This document shows positions 7,559-14,109 of a stretch of DNA of 20,064 nucleotides, in pieces (position 1 is the first letter of the stretch; each line of letters opens with the position of its first letter). The stretch comes from Candidatus Saccharimonadota bacterium (GTDB lineage: Bacteria; Patescibacteriota; Saccharimonadia; Saccharimonadales; Saccharimonadaceae). The position numbers were made by a program, and so were the translations under genes. Under the pieces are notes generated by a model. It was given only the letters and a program-made list of their open reading frames with translations, had not been told where the DNA came from and did no database searches. Location: NCBI GenBank assembly GCA_027451185.1, contig DAIDJW010000007.1:1-20064 (forward strand). Direction: 5' to 3'.

Positions 7559-7581
7559 ATTATAGCAAATATTGCTATAAA
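7559..7581. promoter_or_regulatory. Mirror-image divergent promoter for ssrA and comM
   Basis: The palindrome TATAGCAA-ATA-TTGCTATA (7561-7579) supplies two outward-facing extended -10 elements. On the minus strand it is TGCTATAAT (7567-7559), which drives tmRNA. On the plus strand it is TGCTATAAA (7573-7581), which drives comM with an expected start near 7588. The two polymerase footprints overlap, so simultaneous occupancy looks impossible. Confidence 0.7.
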
Positions 7582-7612
7582 ATACTAGTTATGCTTAAAT
7601 TAAGCTTAGATT

Positions 7613-9127
7613 ATGGTAGCAAAAGTTATGACAGTTGCGCAGATCGGCTTCGATGGAGCAATCGTCGAGGTTGAAGGTGACTCTAAGAACGGCTTACCGG
7701 CTATCCAGATAGTCGGTATGGGCAATAAAGCAATCGACGAAGCCCGACAGCGCGTCAGAAGCGCGATTGATAATTCCCTACTCAACTTCCCTGCCAAGAA
7801 GCTCACGATCAACCTGGCGCCGGCCGAGCTACCCAAGGACGGAGCGTCGTTTGACCTGCCGATTGCCTTATCGATTTTGGTCCTAAGCGGTCAACTGAAG
7901 CAGTCGGAAGTAACAGGGGCTATTTTTGCTGGCGAATTAGCCCTCGACGGAGGCCTTCGTGCTATCCGAGGAGCTATTGCGATAGCTGAAATTGCCAAAA
8001 AATCGGGCTATAAAACACTTTATCTGCCGATCGCCGACACAGCCCAAGCAGCGCTAATCGATGGTATCACAATTATTGGAGTCACTAGTCTTAAAGAACT
8101 GTTTCTTCACCTAAAGCACGAGTTTACAATTGCGCCCTCGACCAGTCAGATAACCGCACCCCGCCCTGCTCCAGCCGGACAGCTGACAATTGACGACATC
8201 AGAGGTCAAGAACAGGCTAAACGAGCCTTAGTAATCGCCGCCGCCGGCCACCACAATCTACTATTTAGCGGCCCGCCAGGCTCGGGTAAAACGATGCTTG
8301 CGCAGGCTACGACAAGTTTGCTGCCAAAGTTATCGAAGCAAGAGCAGATTGAGGTTACAAAGATATATAGCTTATCTGGTGAGTCTGGGGGCACAGTTAT
8401 CGAAACCAGGCCATTCCGCTCACCCCACCACACCGCCAGTCAATTAGCAATTATCGGTGGTGGCGCTCACCCCAAACCGGGTGAAATTAGCTTAGCCCAC
8501 CGAGGCGTCCTATTCCTCGACGAGCTGCCGGAATATTCGCGTGCTACCCTAGAAGCCCTCAGGCAACCGCTGGAAGACAAAGTTGTCTCGATATCGCGGG
8601 CCAACGGGCATATTCGCTATCCAGCTAACTTTATGCTGATCGCAACCATGAACCCGTGCCCTTGTGGCTATTATGGTGACCCGGTTAAAGAATGCAGCTG
8701 CACGATGACACAAATCCTAAATTATCAAAAACGGCTGTCTGGCCCACTGCTCGACCGTATTGATTTATTTCTAAATGTTTCCCGCATCACAAGCAAGCTA
8801 TTATTAGATAACGAATCGTTGACAAATAATCAACATGTAAAAGAGTTAACTAGAATCAATGTCGCTAAATGTCGTCAAAATGAACGATATAATAGTAGTG
8901 ACATATACAACGGATTTCTAAGCGGCAATGCGGTTAGGCGGCACATTAAACTCTCTCCTAGCGTCCAGGCTCTGCTCGTCCAAGCTGCTGACAAATTGAA
9001 TCTCAGCGCGCGCAGTTATTTTAAAATTATTAAAATTGCCCGGACGATTGCCGATTTAGACGATTCGACCGACATAAAACAACATCACCTAAGCGAGGCT
9101 TTGCACTATCGCCGCGAAAGTCAATAA
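7613..9127 (+). CDS. comM: YifB/ComM-family Mg-chelatase-like AAA+ ATPase
   Basis: ComM is a hexameric helicase that promotes branch migration when incoming DNA is integrated during natural transformation; the family is widespread and the role in this lineage is inferred. The protein is full length at 504 residues. An N-terminal ChlI-like domain spans about 1-170 (GLPAIQIVGMGNKAIDEARQ, NLAPAELPKDGASFDLPIAL). The AAA+ core has Walker A GPPGSGKT (220-227), RPFRSPHHTAS at about 266-276, and Walker B VLFLDE (299-304). A Cys cluster, CPCGYYGDPVKECSC (349-363), is characteristic of ComM and could bind zinc. The C-terminal Mg_chelatase_C helical domain contains LSARSYFKIIKIARTIADL. There is no Shine-Dalgarno before ATG 7613, and a 5' leader of about 25 nt is expected. 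The divergent tmRNA shares its promoter palindrome. The infC promoter begins 18 bases after the stop. Confidence 0.95.
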   Translation: MVAKVMTVAQIGFDGAIVEVEGDSKNGLPAIQIVGMGNKAIDEARQRVRSAIDNSLLNFPAKKLTINLAPAELPKDGASFDLPIALSILVLSGQLKQSEVTGAIFAGELALDGGLRAIRGAIAIAEIAKKSGYKTLYLPIADTAQAALIDGITIIGVTSLKELFLHLKHEFTIAPSTSQITAPRPAPAGQLTIDDIRGQEQAKRALVIAAAGHHNLLFSGPPGSGKTMLAQATTSLLPKLSKQEQIEVTKIYSLSGESGGTVIETRPFRSPHHTASQLAIIGGGAHPKPGEISLAHRGVLFLDELPEYSRATLEALRQPLEDKVVSISRANGHIRYPANFMLIATMNPCPCGYYGDPVKECSCTMTQILNYQKRLSGPLLDRIDLFLNVSRITSKLLLDNESLTNNQHVKELTRINVAKCRQNERYNSSDIYNGFLSGNAVRRHIKLSPSVQALLVQAADKLNLSARSYFKIIKIARTIADLDDSTDIKQHHLSEALHYRRESQ

Positions 9128-9144
9128 TCACCCCTTGCCACCAC

Positions 9145-9173
9145 TTGTCATTTAAGGATAAATTTGCTAGAAT
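9145..9173 (+). promoter_or_regulatory. Promoter of the infC-rpmI-rplT operon
   Basis: TTGTCA (9145-9150), a 17-base spacer ending in TGC, and TAGAAT (9168-9173) form a promoter with an extended -10. The start is expected near 9180, giving a leader of about 47 nt. In that leader CGAGTA (9180-9185) can pair with TACTCG (9207-9212), immediately before the AGGAG ribosome binding site. AGCG/CGCT pairing (9178-9181 with 9189-9192) would be an alternative. These are possible sites for operon autoregulation. Confidence 0.7.
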
Positions 9174-9226
9174 AACTAGCGAGTAAACGCTCAAAAAACA
9201 ACTTGCTACTCGAAGAGGAGACAGAC

Positions 9227-9733
9227 ATCAACCAATCAATTCGTATTAACGAGGCTATTCGCGCCAGCGAACTCCGCGTTATCGGTGTAAGCGGCGAACA
9301 ACTCGGTATTATGAGTCGGAGCGAAGCTCTGCACCTCGCCGAAGAGGCTGGGCTTGATCTGGTCGAGATTTCACCCGGCGCCAATCCCCCCGTGGTGAAA
9401 ATCGTCAACTGGGGTAAGTACCAGTACCAGAAGATAAAAGAAGCTCAAAAGAATCGCCGCTCCAACAAGCAAAGCGAGCTGAAACAAATGCGGTTCGGGC
9501 TTAAGATCGGATCTGGCGACTTAGACATTAAGCTACGAAAAATTCGTGAGTTTTTGTCAGAAGGCCACAAGGTTAGGATTCAAATCTTTTATCGAGGCCG
9601 CGAGATGGCTCACAAAGAGCTGGGCTACGATATGATTAATCGAATCGCCGATCTCCTAGCCGAGGAAGCGGTTGTTGAGCAGCAGCCACAGATGGCTGGA
9701 CGCAATTTGAGCATAGTAATAAGGAGTAAGTAA
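9227..9733 (+). CDS. infC: Translation initiation factor IF-3, probable ATC start
   Basis: IF-3 binds the 30S subunit, keeps the subunits apart and checks the start codon. The N-domain begins QSIRINEAIRASELRVIGVSGEQLG, and the C-domain carries KQMRFGLKIGSGDLDIKLRKIREFLSEGHKVRI. The length is 168 residues, normal for the family. The nearest conventional start in frame, TTG at 9203, has no ribosome binding site. A strong AGAGGAG ends at 9220, and six bases later comes ATC at 9227, exactly where family members usually begin. infC is known in other bacteria for initiating at a rare AUU/AUC codon, which lets IF-3 repress its own synthesis. I therefore place the start at 9227; the alternative is 9203. 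The stop TAA shares one base with the rpmI ATG, so the genes are translationally coupled. Confidence 0.93.
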   Translation: MNQSIRINEAIRASELRVIGVSGEQLGIMSRSEALHLAEEAGLDLVEISPGANPPVVKIVNWGKYQYQKIKEAQKNRRSNKQSELKQMRFGLKIGSGDLDIKLRKIREFLSEGHKVRIQIFYRGREMAHKELGYDMINRIADLLAEEAVVEQQPQMAGRNLSIVIRSK

Positions 9734-9927
9734 TGCCAAAGTTAAAAACTCACAAAGGCACCGCCAAGCGGATTAAGCTGACCAGTACCGGTAAGCTTAC
9801 TCGCCGTCGTGCTTTTGGGGCCCACCTGCTCGCGAAAAAGAGCAAGAGCCGCAAGCGTAACATCCAAACGACAGCCGTCGTGACGGGTGGTACTGCTAAG
9901 AATATTAAACGAGCGCTCGGTGCATAA
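9733..9927 (+). CDS. rpmI: Large-subunit ribosomal protein bL35
   Basis: A 64-residue, highly basic protein beginning MPKLKTHKGTAKRIKLTSTGK and containing RRRAFGAHLLAKKSKSRKRN, the bL35 signature. The length is standard. The start overlaps the infC stop by one base (TAATG), and an AAGGAG lies 7 bases upstream, inside the infC coding sequence. It is the middle gene of the conserved infC-rpmI-rplT operon. There is no sign of an internal promoter. Confidence 0.97.
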   Translation: MPKLKTHKGTAKRIKLTSTGKLTRRRAFGAHLLAKKSKSRKRNIQTTAVVTGGTAKNIKRALGA

Positions 9928-9982
9928 AAACGAATAGCGGTCATAACCCGCAACCGACGTTCACCTATAAAGGAGAATTTGT

Positions 9983-10327
9983 ATGCGAATCAAACGAGGC
10001 GTCGAAGGACGCGCTAAGCACAAAAAAGTATTAGCTGCCGCTAAGGGCATGCAGCACAACCGTACCCGTAGCTATCGCCTAGCTAAGCAGGCCGTTATCA
10101 AGGCTCTGCAGTACGGCTACCGCGATCGACGCAACAAGAAACGTGACCTACGTTCATTGTGGATCACCCGTATCAATGCTGCTGCGCGTGAAAACGGTAC
10201 CACTTACGGTAAGTTAATTGCTGGCCTGAAGGCTGCTAACATCGAGCTTGACCGCAAGGTTCTAGCCGACCTGGCCGTCAACGATCCAAAAACTTTCACT
10301 TCTATCGTGAAAAGCGCCAAACTTTAG
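9983..10327 (+). CDS. rplT: Large-subunit ribosomal protein bL20
   Basis: A full-length bL20 of 114 residues. The N-terminal RNA-binding extension MRIKRGVEGRAKHKKVLAAAKG is followed by YRLAKQAVIKALQYGYRDRRNKKRDLRSLWITRINAAAR and a C-terminal domain with GLKAANIELDRKVLADLAV. bL20 is an early assembly protein that binds 23S rRNA, and in other bacteria it represses its own operon through the mRNA leader. It lies 55 bases after rpmI with a clear AAAGGAG ribosome binding site. The operon ends at the hairpin at 10342-10380. Confidence 0.97.
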   Translation: MRIKRGVEGRAKHKKVLAAAKGMQHNRTRSYRLAKQAVIKALQYGYRDRRNKKRDLRSLWITRINAAARENGTTYGKLIAGLKAANIELDRKVLADLAVNDPKTFTSIVKSAKL

Positions 10328-10341
10328 TCATTACTACTCTG

Positions 10342-10380
10342 TAACCAAAAAACTCCTCACAATGAGGAGTTTTTTGGTTA
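10342..10380. terminator. Shared bidirectional terminator of rplT and rnpB
   Basis: Two perfect 18-base arms (10342-10359 and 10363-10380) enclose a three-base loop. GC-rich centres and A/T-rich outer ends give a T6 run on either strand. It closes the infC operon on the plus strand and rnpB on the minus strand; the rnpB 3' end touches the outer arm. Confidence 0.93.
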
Positions 10381-10708
10381 CAGCCTACCGTAAGCCGGGT
10401 TCTGTCGAGGACGATCATCTATCTAGTTATGTCATTGCTGGCATAATCAAGCGGGTATCGGCCTGCGAGCGGGCAACTCTTTAATGCAGACCTCCTTGCA
10501 GCCGACAGGGTTTACCTTCTCCGCGCGTCACCGCGCGACGCTGTGGGCTCTTACCCCACTCGTTTCACCCTTACTCACAAAGTGAGCGGTTTTGTTTCTG
10601 TGGCACTTTCCCTAGAGTCACCTCTGGTCGCCGTTAGCGACTGTCGCGCCCTACGCTGCCCGGACTTTCCTCCTCACGCTAACGTGAGGCGATCGTCTAG
10701 TAGACTGT
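10380..10708 (-). ncRNA. rnpB: RNase P RNA, bacterial type A-like
   Basis: This is the catalytic RNA that cuts the 5' leaders from tRNA and tmRNA precursors. On the minus strand the 5' region has the invariant GAGGAAAGTCCGGGC, the middle has AGGGTGAAACG and GGTAAACCC, and the 3' region has ACAGAACCCGGCTTACGG. The P1 helix forms from ACAGTCTACT and GGTAGGCTGT with ten pairs including three G-U, which fixes both ends. The length of about 329 nt is normal for the class. A TATAAT sits 7 bases before the 5' end, overlapping the last base pairs of the upstream gene's stop region. Termination is at the 18-bp hairpin next to it. Confidence 0.97.
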
Positions 10709-10715
10709 AAGATTT

Positions 10716-10721
10716 ATTATA
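10716..10721 (-). promoter_or_regulatory. -10 box of rnpB
   Basis: The minus strand reads TATAAT with 7 bases to the mature 5' end, so little or no leader is needed. It abuts the stop codon of the NUDIX-RNase H gene. The -35 region inside that gene is weak, and there is no TG extension. Confidence 0.65.
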
Positions 10722-11612
10722 CTACACTTCCTGGCCGTGATTGGTGAGATGCTCATCAAGCGTCTTATTGACCATCCCGTCGGCCAGTTGGTTAAATTCT
10801 CGTTGGACGTGGCTAAATGATACTTTGTGAAACTTTTTTATTAGACTCCGAATACGCTCGTGAATGGGCCATAGCTCGCGATTCTTAATGCGGTAAAGCC
10901 CGTTCATTTGATTAACGACCAACATACTATCCAACCGAAAATCAACGCTTGAGGCGCCGTGCTCTAGCGCCTTTTCAAGACCCAGCCGAACCCCTTGGTA
11001 TTCGGCCTGATTGTTGGTCGTAATACCTAAGTACTCACCTCCCTGGTCGATTACTTGTTGTTGATTATTCAACATTATATAGCCAGCTGCCGACGGGCCA
11101 GGGTTGCCACGCGAGCCGCCATCGGCGTATATGGTAACCGCTGTATCTGTTGTATTTTCTTCATCGTTAGCCTGCTGACCACTAATACTTTCGCCGACAA
11201 TCTGATCTTGCACGATAATACCAAGGATTAGCTGCGTTAAGTCGGTCAAGCCTTCTTGATGTTCTTTAGACAACTGTTGCCATTTATACTTGTCGTAATT
11301 ACCGCTCAGCTTAACGCTGTGGCCGTATAACGGCGCAAGGCTAACCGTATAAGTTATGACCACATACTGCAGACTGTTGTTGTCGTGGTCAATATAAGTA
11401 ACGGCATCGAATAACTGTGCAGACCGAATATGTAAGCCGGCGTCATCGTACAAGTAGCGCCTTAGGGCATCTTCAGGTTGCTCACCATAACCTAATTTGC
11501 CACCGGGCAATTCATATTTACCAAGAATCGACTGGCGACCACTCGCCCGCCGCAAAAGTAGAGTTTTACCGTCTTGTTGGATAATCGCACGGACTGATAT
11601 TCGTTGGCGCAT
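10722..11612 (-). CDS. NUDIX domain-RNase HI fusion protein
   Basis: A 296-residue two-domain protein. Residues 1-135 form a NUDIX fold; the box spans 38-60 (GKLGYGEQPEDALRR...DDAGL). It keeps G38, E44, R52 and G59, but the catalytic Glu after Arg is Tyr53 and the EE pair is Asp56-Asp57, so metal-dependent hydrolysis may be altered or lost. Residues 157-285 are RNase HI of the RnhA/YpeP-like type with a complete D-E-D-D set: D164 (YADGGSRGNPG), E204 (NQAEYQG), D228 (RLDSML) and D278 (NQLADGMVN). An acidic linker joins the domains at about 142-156. RNase HI removes RNA from RNA-DNA hybrids; the NUDIX part could bind or hydrolyse a nucleotide. There is no strong ribosome binding site (AAAGAAAAAA before the ATG). 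It lies downstream of the small RNA at 11657-11803 and may be reached by read-through from it. Confidence 0.9.
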   Translation of the reverse strand: MRQRISVRAIIQQDGKTLLLRRASGRQSILGKYELPGGKLGYGEQPEDALRRYLYDDAGLHIRSAQLFDAVTYIDHDNNSLQYVVITYTVSLAPLYGHSVKLSGNYDKYKWQQLSKEHQEGLTDLTQLILGIIVQDQIVGESISGQQANDEENTTDTAVTIYADGGSRGNPGPSAAGYIMLNNQQQVIDQGGEYLGITTNNQAEYQGVRLGLEKALEHGASSVDFRLDSMLVVNQMNGLYRIKNRELWPIHERIRSLIKKFHKVSFSHVQREFNQLADGMVNKTLDEHLTNHGQEV

Positions 11613-11656
11613 TTTTTTCTTTCTGTGTTTGTCGTCTTATGATGATATTTTAACAC

Positions 11657-11803
11657 AAAAAACCCAAGCAACCGCTGGCTCTTGATATTCCCCGCGTAAA
11701 GGCAAGGTGGTTGATCGCAAAACGTTTCCACGGAAACGAATCATTAGATCTACCTATCAAATATGATATTCAGGAAAATCATATGGCCACGGTTGCTTGG
11801 GCT
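11657..11803 (-). ncRNA. Structured small RNA, 6S-RNA-like candidate
   Basis: An extended -10 (TGCTATAAT, 11818-11810) predicts a start near 11803. About 147 nt later the transcript ends in CGGTTGCTTGGG followed by T6. Its first bases (CCCAAGCAACCG, 11800-11789) pair perfectly with its last (11674-11663), extended by G-U and A-U pairs outside. Inside, TGGC pairs with GCCA across one bulged G, making a closing helix of about 18 bp. Within this lie a hairpin with ATATGAT/ATCATAT arms, a TTGATA/TATCAA helix, GGTAGATC/GATCAACC with one mismatch, and an apical CGTTTC/GAAACG hairpin. An elongated rod with paired ends, a large interrupted middle and its own promoter and terminator is the architecture of 6S RNA, the RNA polymerase decoy. 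I find no sequence signature to confirm that name. A regulatory leader for the next gene is the alternative. Confidence 0.7.
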
Positions 11804-11809
11804 ACTCTT

Positions 11810-11818
11810 ATTATAGCA
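11810..11818 (-). promoter_or_regulatory. Extended -10 promoter of the small RNA
   Basis: The minus strand reads TGCTATAAT, identical to the tmRNA promoter core. It lies directly beyond the stop of the site-2 protease gene (11821), with its upstream part inside that gene. The -35 is weak. Confidence 0.7.
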
Positions 11819-11820
11819 TT

Positions 11821-12462
11821 CTAGAAACCGAAGATGCTACCGAACCAGCCGATAAAGAAGTTGATTGCCGCGCCCATAAAGATGCTTAGTTGCTGGCTAA
11901 ACACCAGCACTAAAATGAATACCACAATAATGCCATAGCGCTCCAGCCAGTCCATGGCACGGCGCACGAAGTCTGGTGCTAAAGCGTAAAATACCCTCGA
12001 ACCGTCCAGTGGCGGCACTGGCAATATATTAAACACGAAGAAGCCTAGGTTTACTGACACAGTCGTAGCAATGACCATCGTCACTAGGCTATCGCCACTC
12101 GCGTGTATTCCGGTCAGCGCCCAGAGTCCATAGGCTATAAAAGCTAACAAAAAATTTGTCAGCGGTCCCGCCAAAGCAACTGCCGCCACGCCCCACTCCC
12201 CGCCGCGCACACGATTTGGGTTAAACGGCACCGGCTTGGCACCACCAAAAATAGGCGCACCGACCAAAGCCAGTGACAACGGCAAGATAATCGTTAAGAA
12301 CGGGTCGACATGCTTCAAAGGGTTGAACGACAGTCGGCCGGCATCGCGAGCCGTATCATCGCCCAGCCAATAGCTAACATAGCCGTGCATTATCTCATGT
12401 ATCGTCATCGATATGAAAATAACAACTAAAACGACAACTAAATATAGTAAATTAACACCCAT
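11821..12462 (-). CDS. Site-2 protease family intramembrane metalloprotease (M50)
   Basis: A membrane-embedded zinc protease of 213 residues with about five to six hydrophobic segments. The zinc motif HEIMH occupies residues 22-26 at the end of the first segment. The second metal motif, NILPVPPLDGSRV, has D153. FGGAKPVPFNP (72-82) and ALAGPLTNFLLA (97-108) are the usual conserved stretches of the compact, PDZ-less family. Such proteases cut transmembrane substrates such as anti-sigma factors or signal peptide remnants; the substrate here is unknown. TGGTATAAT lies six bases before ATG 12462 with no Shine-Dalgarno, so the mRNA should be leaderless. It diverges from rpmB across 117 bases. The small RNA promoter starts right at its 3' end. 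Confidence 0.93.
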   Translation of the reverse strand: MGVNLLYLVVVLVVIFISMTIHEIMHGYVSYWLGDDTARDAGRLSFNPLKHVDPFLTIILPLSLALVGAPIFGGAKPVPFNPNRVRGGEWGVAAVALAGPLTNFLLAFIAYGLWALTGIHASGDSLVTMVIATTVSVNLGFFVFNILPVPPLDGSRVFYALAPDFVRRAMDWLERYGIIVVFILVLVFSQQLSIFMGAAINFFIGWFGSIFGF

Positions 12463-12468
12463 CTAAGC

Positions 12469-12477
12469 ATTATACCA
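12469..12477 (-). promoter_or_regulatory. Extended -10 promoter of the site-2 protease gene (leaderless)
   Basis: The minus strand reads TGGTATAAT, then six bases (GCTTAG), then the ATG. The expected start of transcription is the A of the start codon. A small inverted repeat, TATAGC-N6-GCTATA (12493-12510), lies between this promoter and that of rpmB. Confidence 0.7.
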
Positions 12478-12515
12478 TTCCAGGCCCGTTGTTATAGCCA
12501 ACCAGCTATACCGGC

Positions 12516-12544
12516 TTGACTATTAGATTGAAAAAGGTTAAAAT
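12516..12544 (+). promoter_or_regulatory. Promoter of rpmB
   Basis: TTGACT (12516-12521), a 17-base spacer and TAAAAT (12539-12544). The expected start is near 12551, leaving a leader of about 29 nt to the ATG at 12580. Confidence 0.7.
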
Positions 12545-12579
12545 GGGCAAGATTGTTAAAAATAAGTGGAAGTAATAAA

Positions 12580-12774
12580 ATGGCTGCACGATGCGAACTA
12601 ACTGGTAAGGGTAAACAATTTGGCAACAATGTGAGCTTCTCTTTGCGTCGCACCAATCGCGTTTTCAAACCAAACCTACAGAAGAAAACGTTCGAGGTTA
12701 ACGGCCAAAAGGTCACTATGAATCTTAGCACGCAAGCTATTCGTACCTTGAAGAAAAAAGGTATCCTCGCCTAA
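12580..12774 (+). CDS. rpmB: Large-subunit ribosomal protein bL28
   Basis: A 64-residue basic protein: MAARCELTGKGKQFGNNVSFSLRRTNRVFKPNLQ, then KVTMNLSTQAIRTLKKKG, the usual bL28 order. Only one Cys is present, so it is not the zinc-ribbon form. A TTG at 12553 would add nine residues (MLKISGSNK) that the family lacks and would lie two bases after the predicted transcription start. The ATG at 12580 is chosen, with a modest GTGGAAG ribosome binding site. It is a single-gene unit with its own promoter and terminator. Confidence 0.95.
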   Translation: MAARCELTGKGKQFGNNVSFSLRRTNRVFKPNLQKKTFEVNGQKVTMNLSTQAIRTLKKKGILA

Positions 12775-12787
12775 TTTTACCCAATAT

Positions 12788-12822
12788 CAAAAACAACCTC
12801 CCGCCAAGGAGGCTGTTTTTTT
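12788..12822. terminator. Terminator between rpmB and the MBL-like gene
   Basis: CCTCC (12797-12801) pairs with GGAGG (12808-12812), extended past an A-C mismatch by AACA/TGTT and flanking A/T pairs. A T7 run follows on the plus strand and a T5 run on the minus strand. It serves rpmB and probably also the operon ending at 12836. Confidence 0.85.
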
Positions 12823-12835
12823 ATTAATTCATAAT

Positions 12836-13471
12836 CTAGTTACGAGCTAGTTTGATAACCGTTAGTGACTCTGGCAAGTTAAGCAGTTGCTTAACTTTAT
12901 ACTTTGTTGTTTCTTCGACAGGTGCCGATAGCTCGGTCAAGAATAAATCTAATTTGTCTTGAGGAACCTCATACTTTAAGTTATCGTCGGCGTAATGAAC
13001 CGGGATAACAACTTTCGGGTCAATTTTGCGCACCAGGCTGGTTGCGCCGACAGCGTCGAGTGTATAACCACCGCCGCCAACTGGTAGGACTAGAATATCA
13101 ATCACACCAAGTTCTTCCAGCTGGTTGTCGCTTAGGTTCGGATCGATATTACCGAGCAAGCCAAGCCTGACATCGCCAATCTCAATGCGGTAAATAGTTG
13201 CTAGCAATTCGGTTTTATCACTATCGATGTGCCGTTGCGCGGCAATACCTCTAATGTCAAAATCAGCCACGCCATATTCGCCCGGGCCCTCGACCTCTAG
13301 TCTGGCGTCTGGGTTATCGATGGTAAAACGTGCTTCGGTCGACAACTCAACTGAGTCCTTGATGGCGATATCCTTTAGGCCCAACAGTGACAACCTGGGG
13401 TCGGTGACGATTGTCGCCTTTTTGCTTGTGATAACGACGGTGTTGCCGCCCTTGTATTCAATGTCAAACAT
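12836..13471 (-). CDS. Metallo-beta-lactamase-fold protein lacking the metal motif
   Basis: A 211-residue protein resembling the UlaG-like/COG2220 branch of the MBL fold: MFDIEYKGGNTVVITSKKATIVTDPRL at the start, then the strands RLGLLGNID and DILVLPVGGGGYTLDAVGA, and KVVIPVHYAD near residues 157-166. The canonical HxHxDH motif is absent; the equivalent region reads GPGEYGVADFDIRG. The usual metal-bridging Asp may be represented by D109 in GNID. It may be a binding protein or pseudoenzyme, although the fold is well supported by motif order. AGGAGA lies seven bases before the ATG, and the regulator's stop is two bases upstream, so the two genes are translated together. It is the last gene of the cluster, followed by the hairpin at 12788-12822. 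Confidence 0.8.
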   Translation of the reverse strand: MFDIEYKGGNTVVITSKKATIVTDPRLSLLGLKDIAIKDSVELSTEARFTIDNPDARLEVEGPGEYGVADFDIRGIAAQRHIDSDKTELLATIYRIEIGDVRLGLLGNIDPNLSDNQLEELGVIDILVLPVGGGGYTLDAVGATSLVRKIDPKVVIPVHYADDNLKYEVPQDKLDLFLTELSAPVEETTKYKVKQLLNLPESLTVIKLARN

Positions 13472-13473
13472 AT

Positions 13474-14088
13474 TTATTTCTCCTGTTCTCGCCGCAGAAT
13501 ATTGTCTTGGTCAATCGGAGCGGCATATTTGGTATTGATGATTTCGGTAATAAATCGGTCGCGCATGCTTAGGCGGTAATAAAAGTCGTCATAGCTCAGC
13601 ACACTATAGTTTATCTCACGACCCTCTCCTTTTTCAATAAGATTAATCAGCGCTTTGACTTTAGACGTCGACGGCTTACCGACCAAAAGTAAATCAACTG
13701 GGCTTGATGATCCCTTGACCAGCACGCCGGCCATAATAGCCAGCCGCAAACCACCAATTTCGGTAATGGCGTCTCGATATTGTTTATTTAGAACGTCTTC
13801 AGCGGCTCTTGATTCATGAACGGCATCGATTGGCTCATCGGCAAAGATCGATCTTAGAGCAAGGTAATAGTCATAGCGTTGGTTGACTTGATAATAAAGC
13901 TTGTTATCGGCCGTGTCGCTAGTAATAACTCCAACCGCCAACATATTGGCTAACTCGCGGCGAACAGAATTAATTTGTTCATCTACTAAACGCGTAATTT
14001 CGCGAACATAAAAAGATTGTCCAGGATGGTTCAAAAAAAGGTGCAGTAGTTTAACGCGCGTTTTTGATCCGAACAATGCATCAATCAT
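13474..14088 (-). CDS. Winged-helix regulator with C-terminal nucleotidyltransferase-like domain
   Basis: From ATG 14088 the protein has 204 residues. Residues 1-85 form a winged helix of the ArsR/MarR type (MIDALFGSKTRVKLLHLFLNHPGQSFYVREITR, then INSVRRELANMLAVGVI). The C-terminal part has GVLVKGSSSPVDLLLVG and a following acidic region reminiscent of a minimal nucleotidyltransferase fold without an intact catalytic GS-DxD motif. An upstream ATG at 14160 would add 24 residues, but these overlap miaA in another frame. The ATG at 14088 has AGAGGG six bases before it and begins at the conserved MIDALFGS. A 23-base inverted repeat (14110-14132) lies just upstream, fitting an autoregulated operator. 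It is coupled to the MBL-like gene (two-base gap). The regulated targets are unknown. Confidence 0.8.
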   Translation of the reverse strand: MIDALFGSKTRVKLLHLFLNHPGQSFYVREITRLVDEQINSVRRELANMLAVGVITSDTADNKLYYQVNQRYDYYLALRSIFADEPIDAVHESRAAEDVLNKQYRDAITEIGGLRLAIMAGVLVKGSSSPVDLLLVGKPSTSKVKALINLIEKGEGREINYSVLSYDDFYYRLSMRDRFITEIINTKYAAPIDQDNILRREQEK

Positions 14089-14109
14089 GTCTAGCCCTCT
14101 CGTATAACT

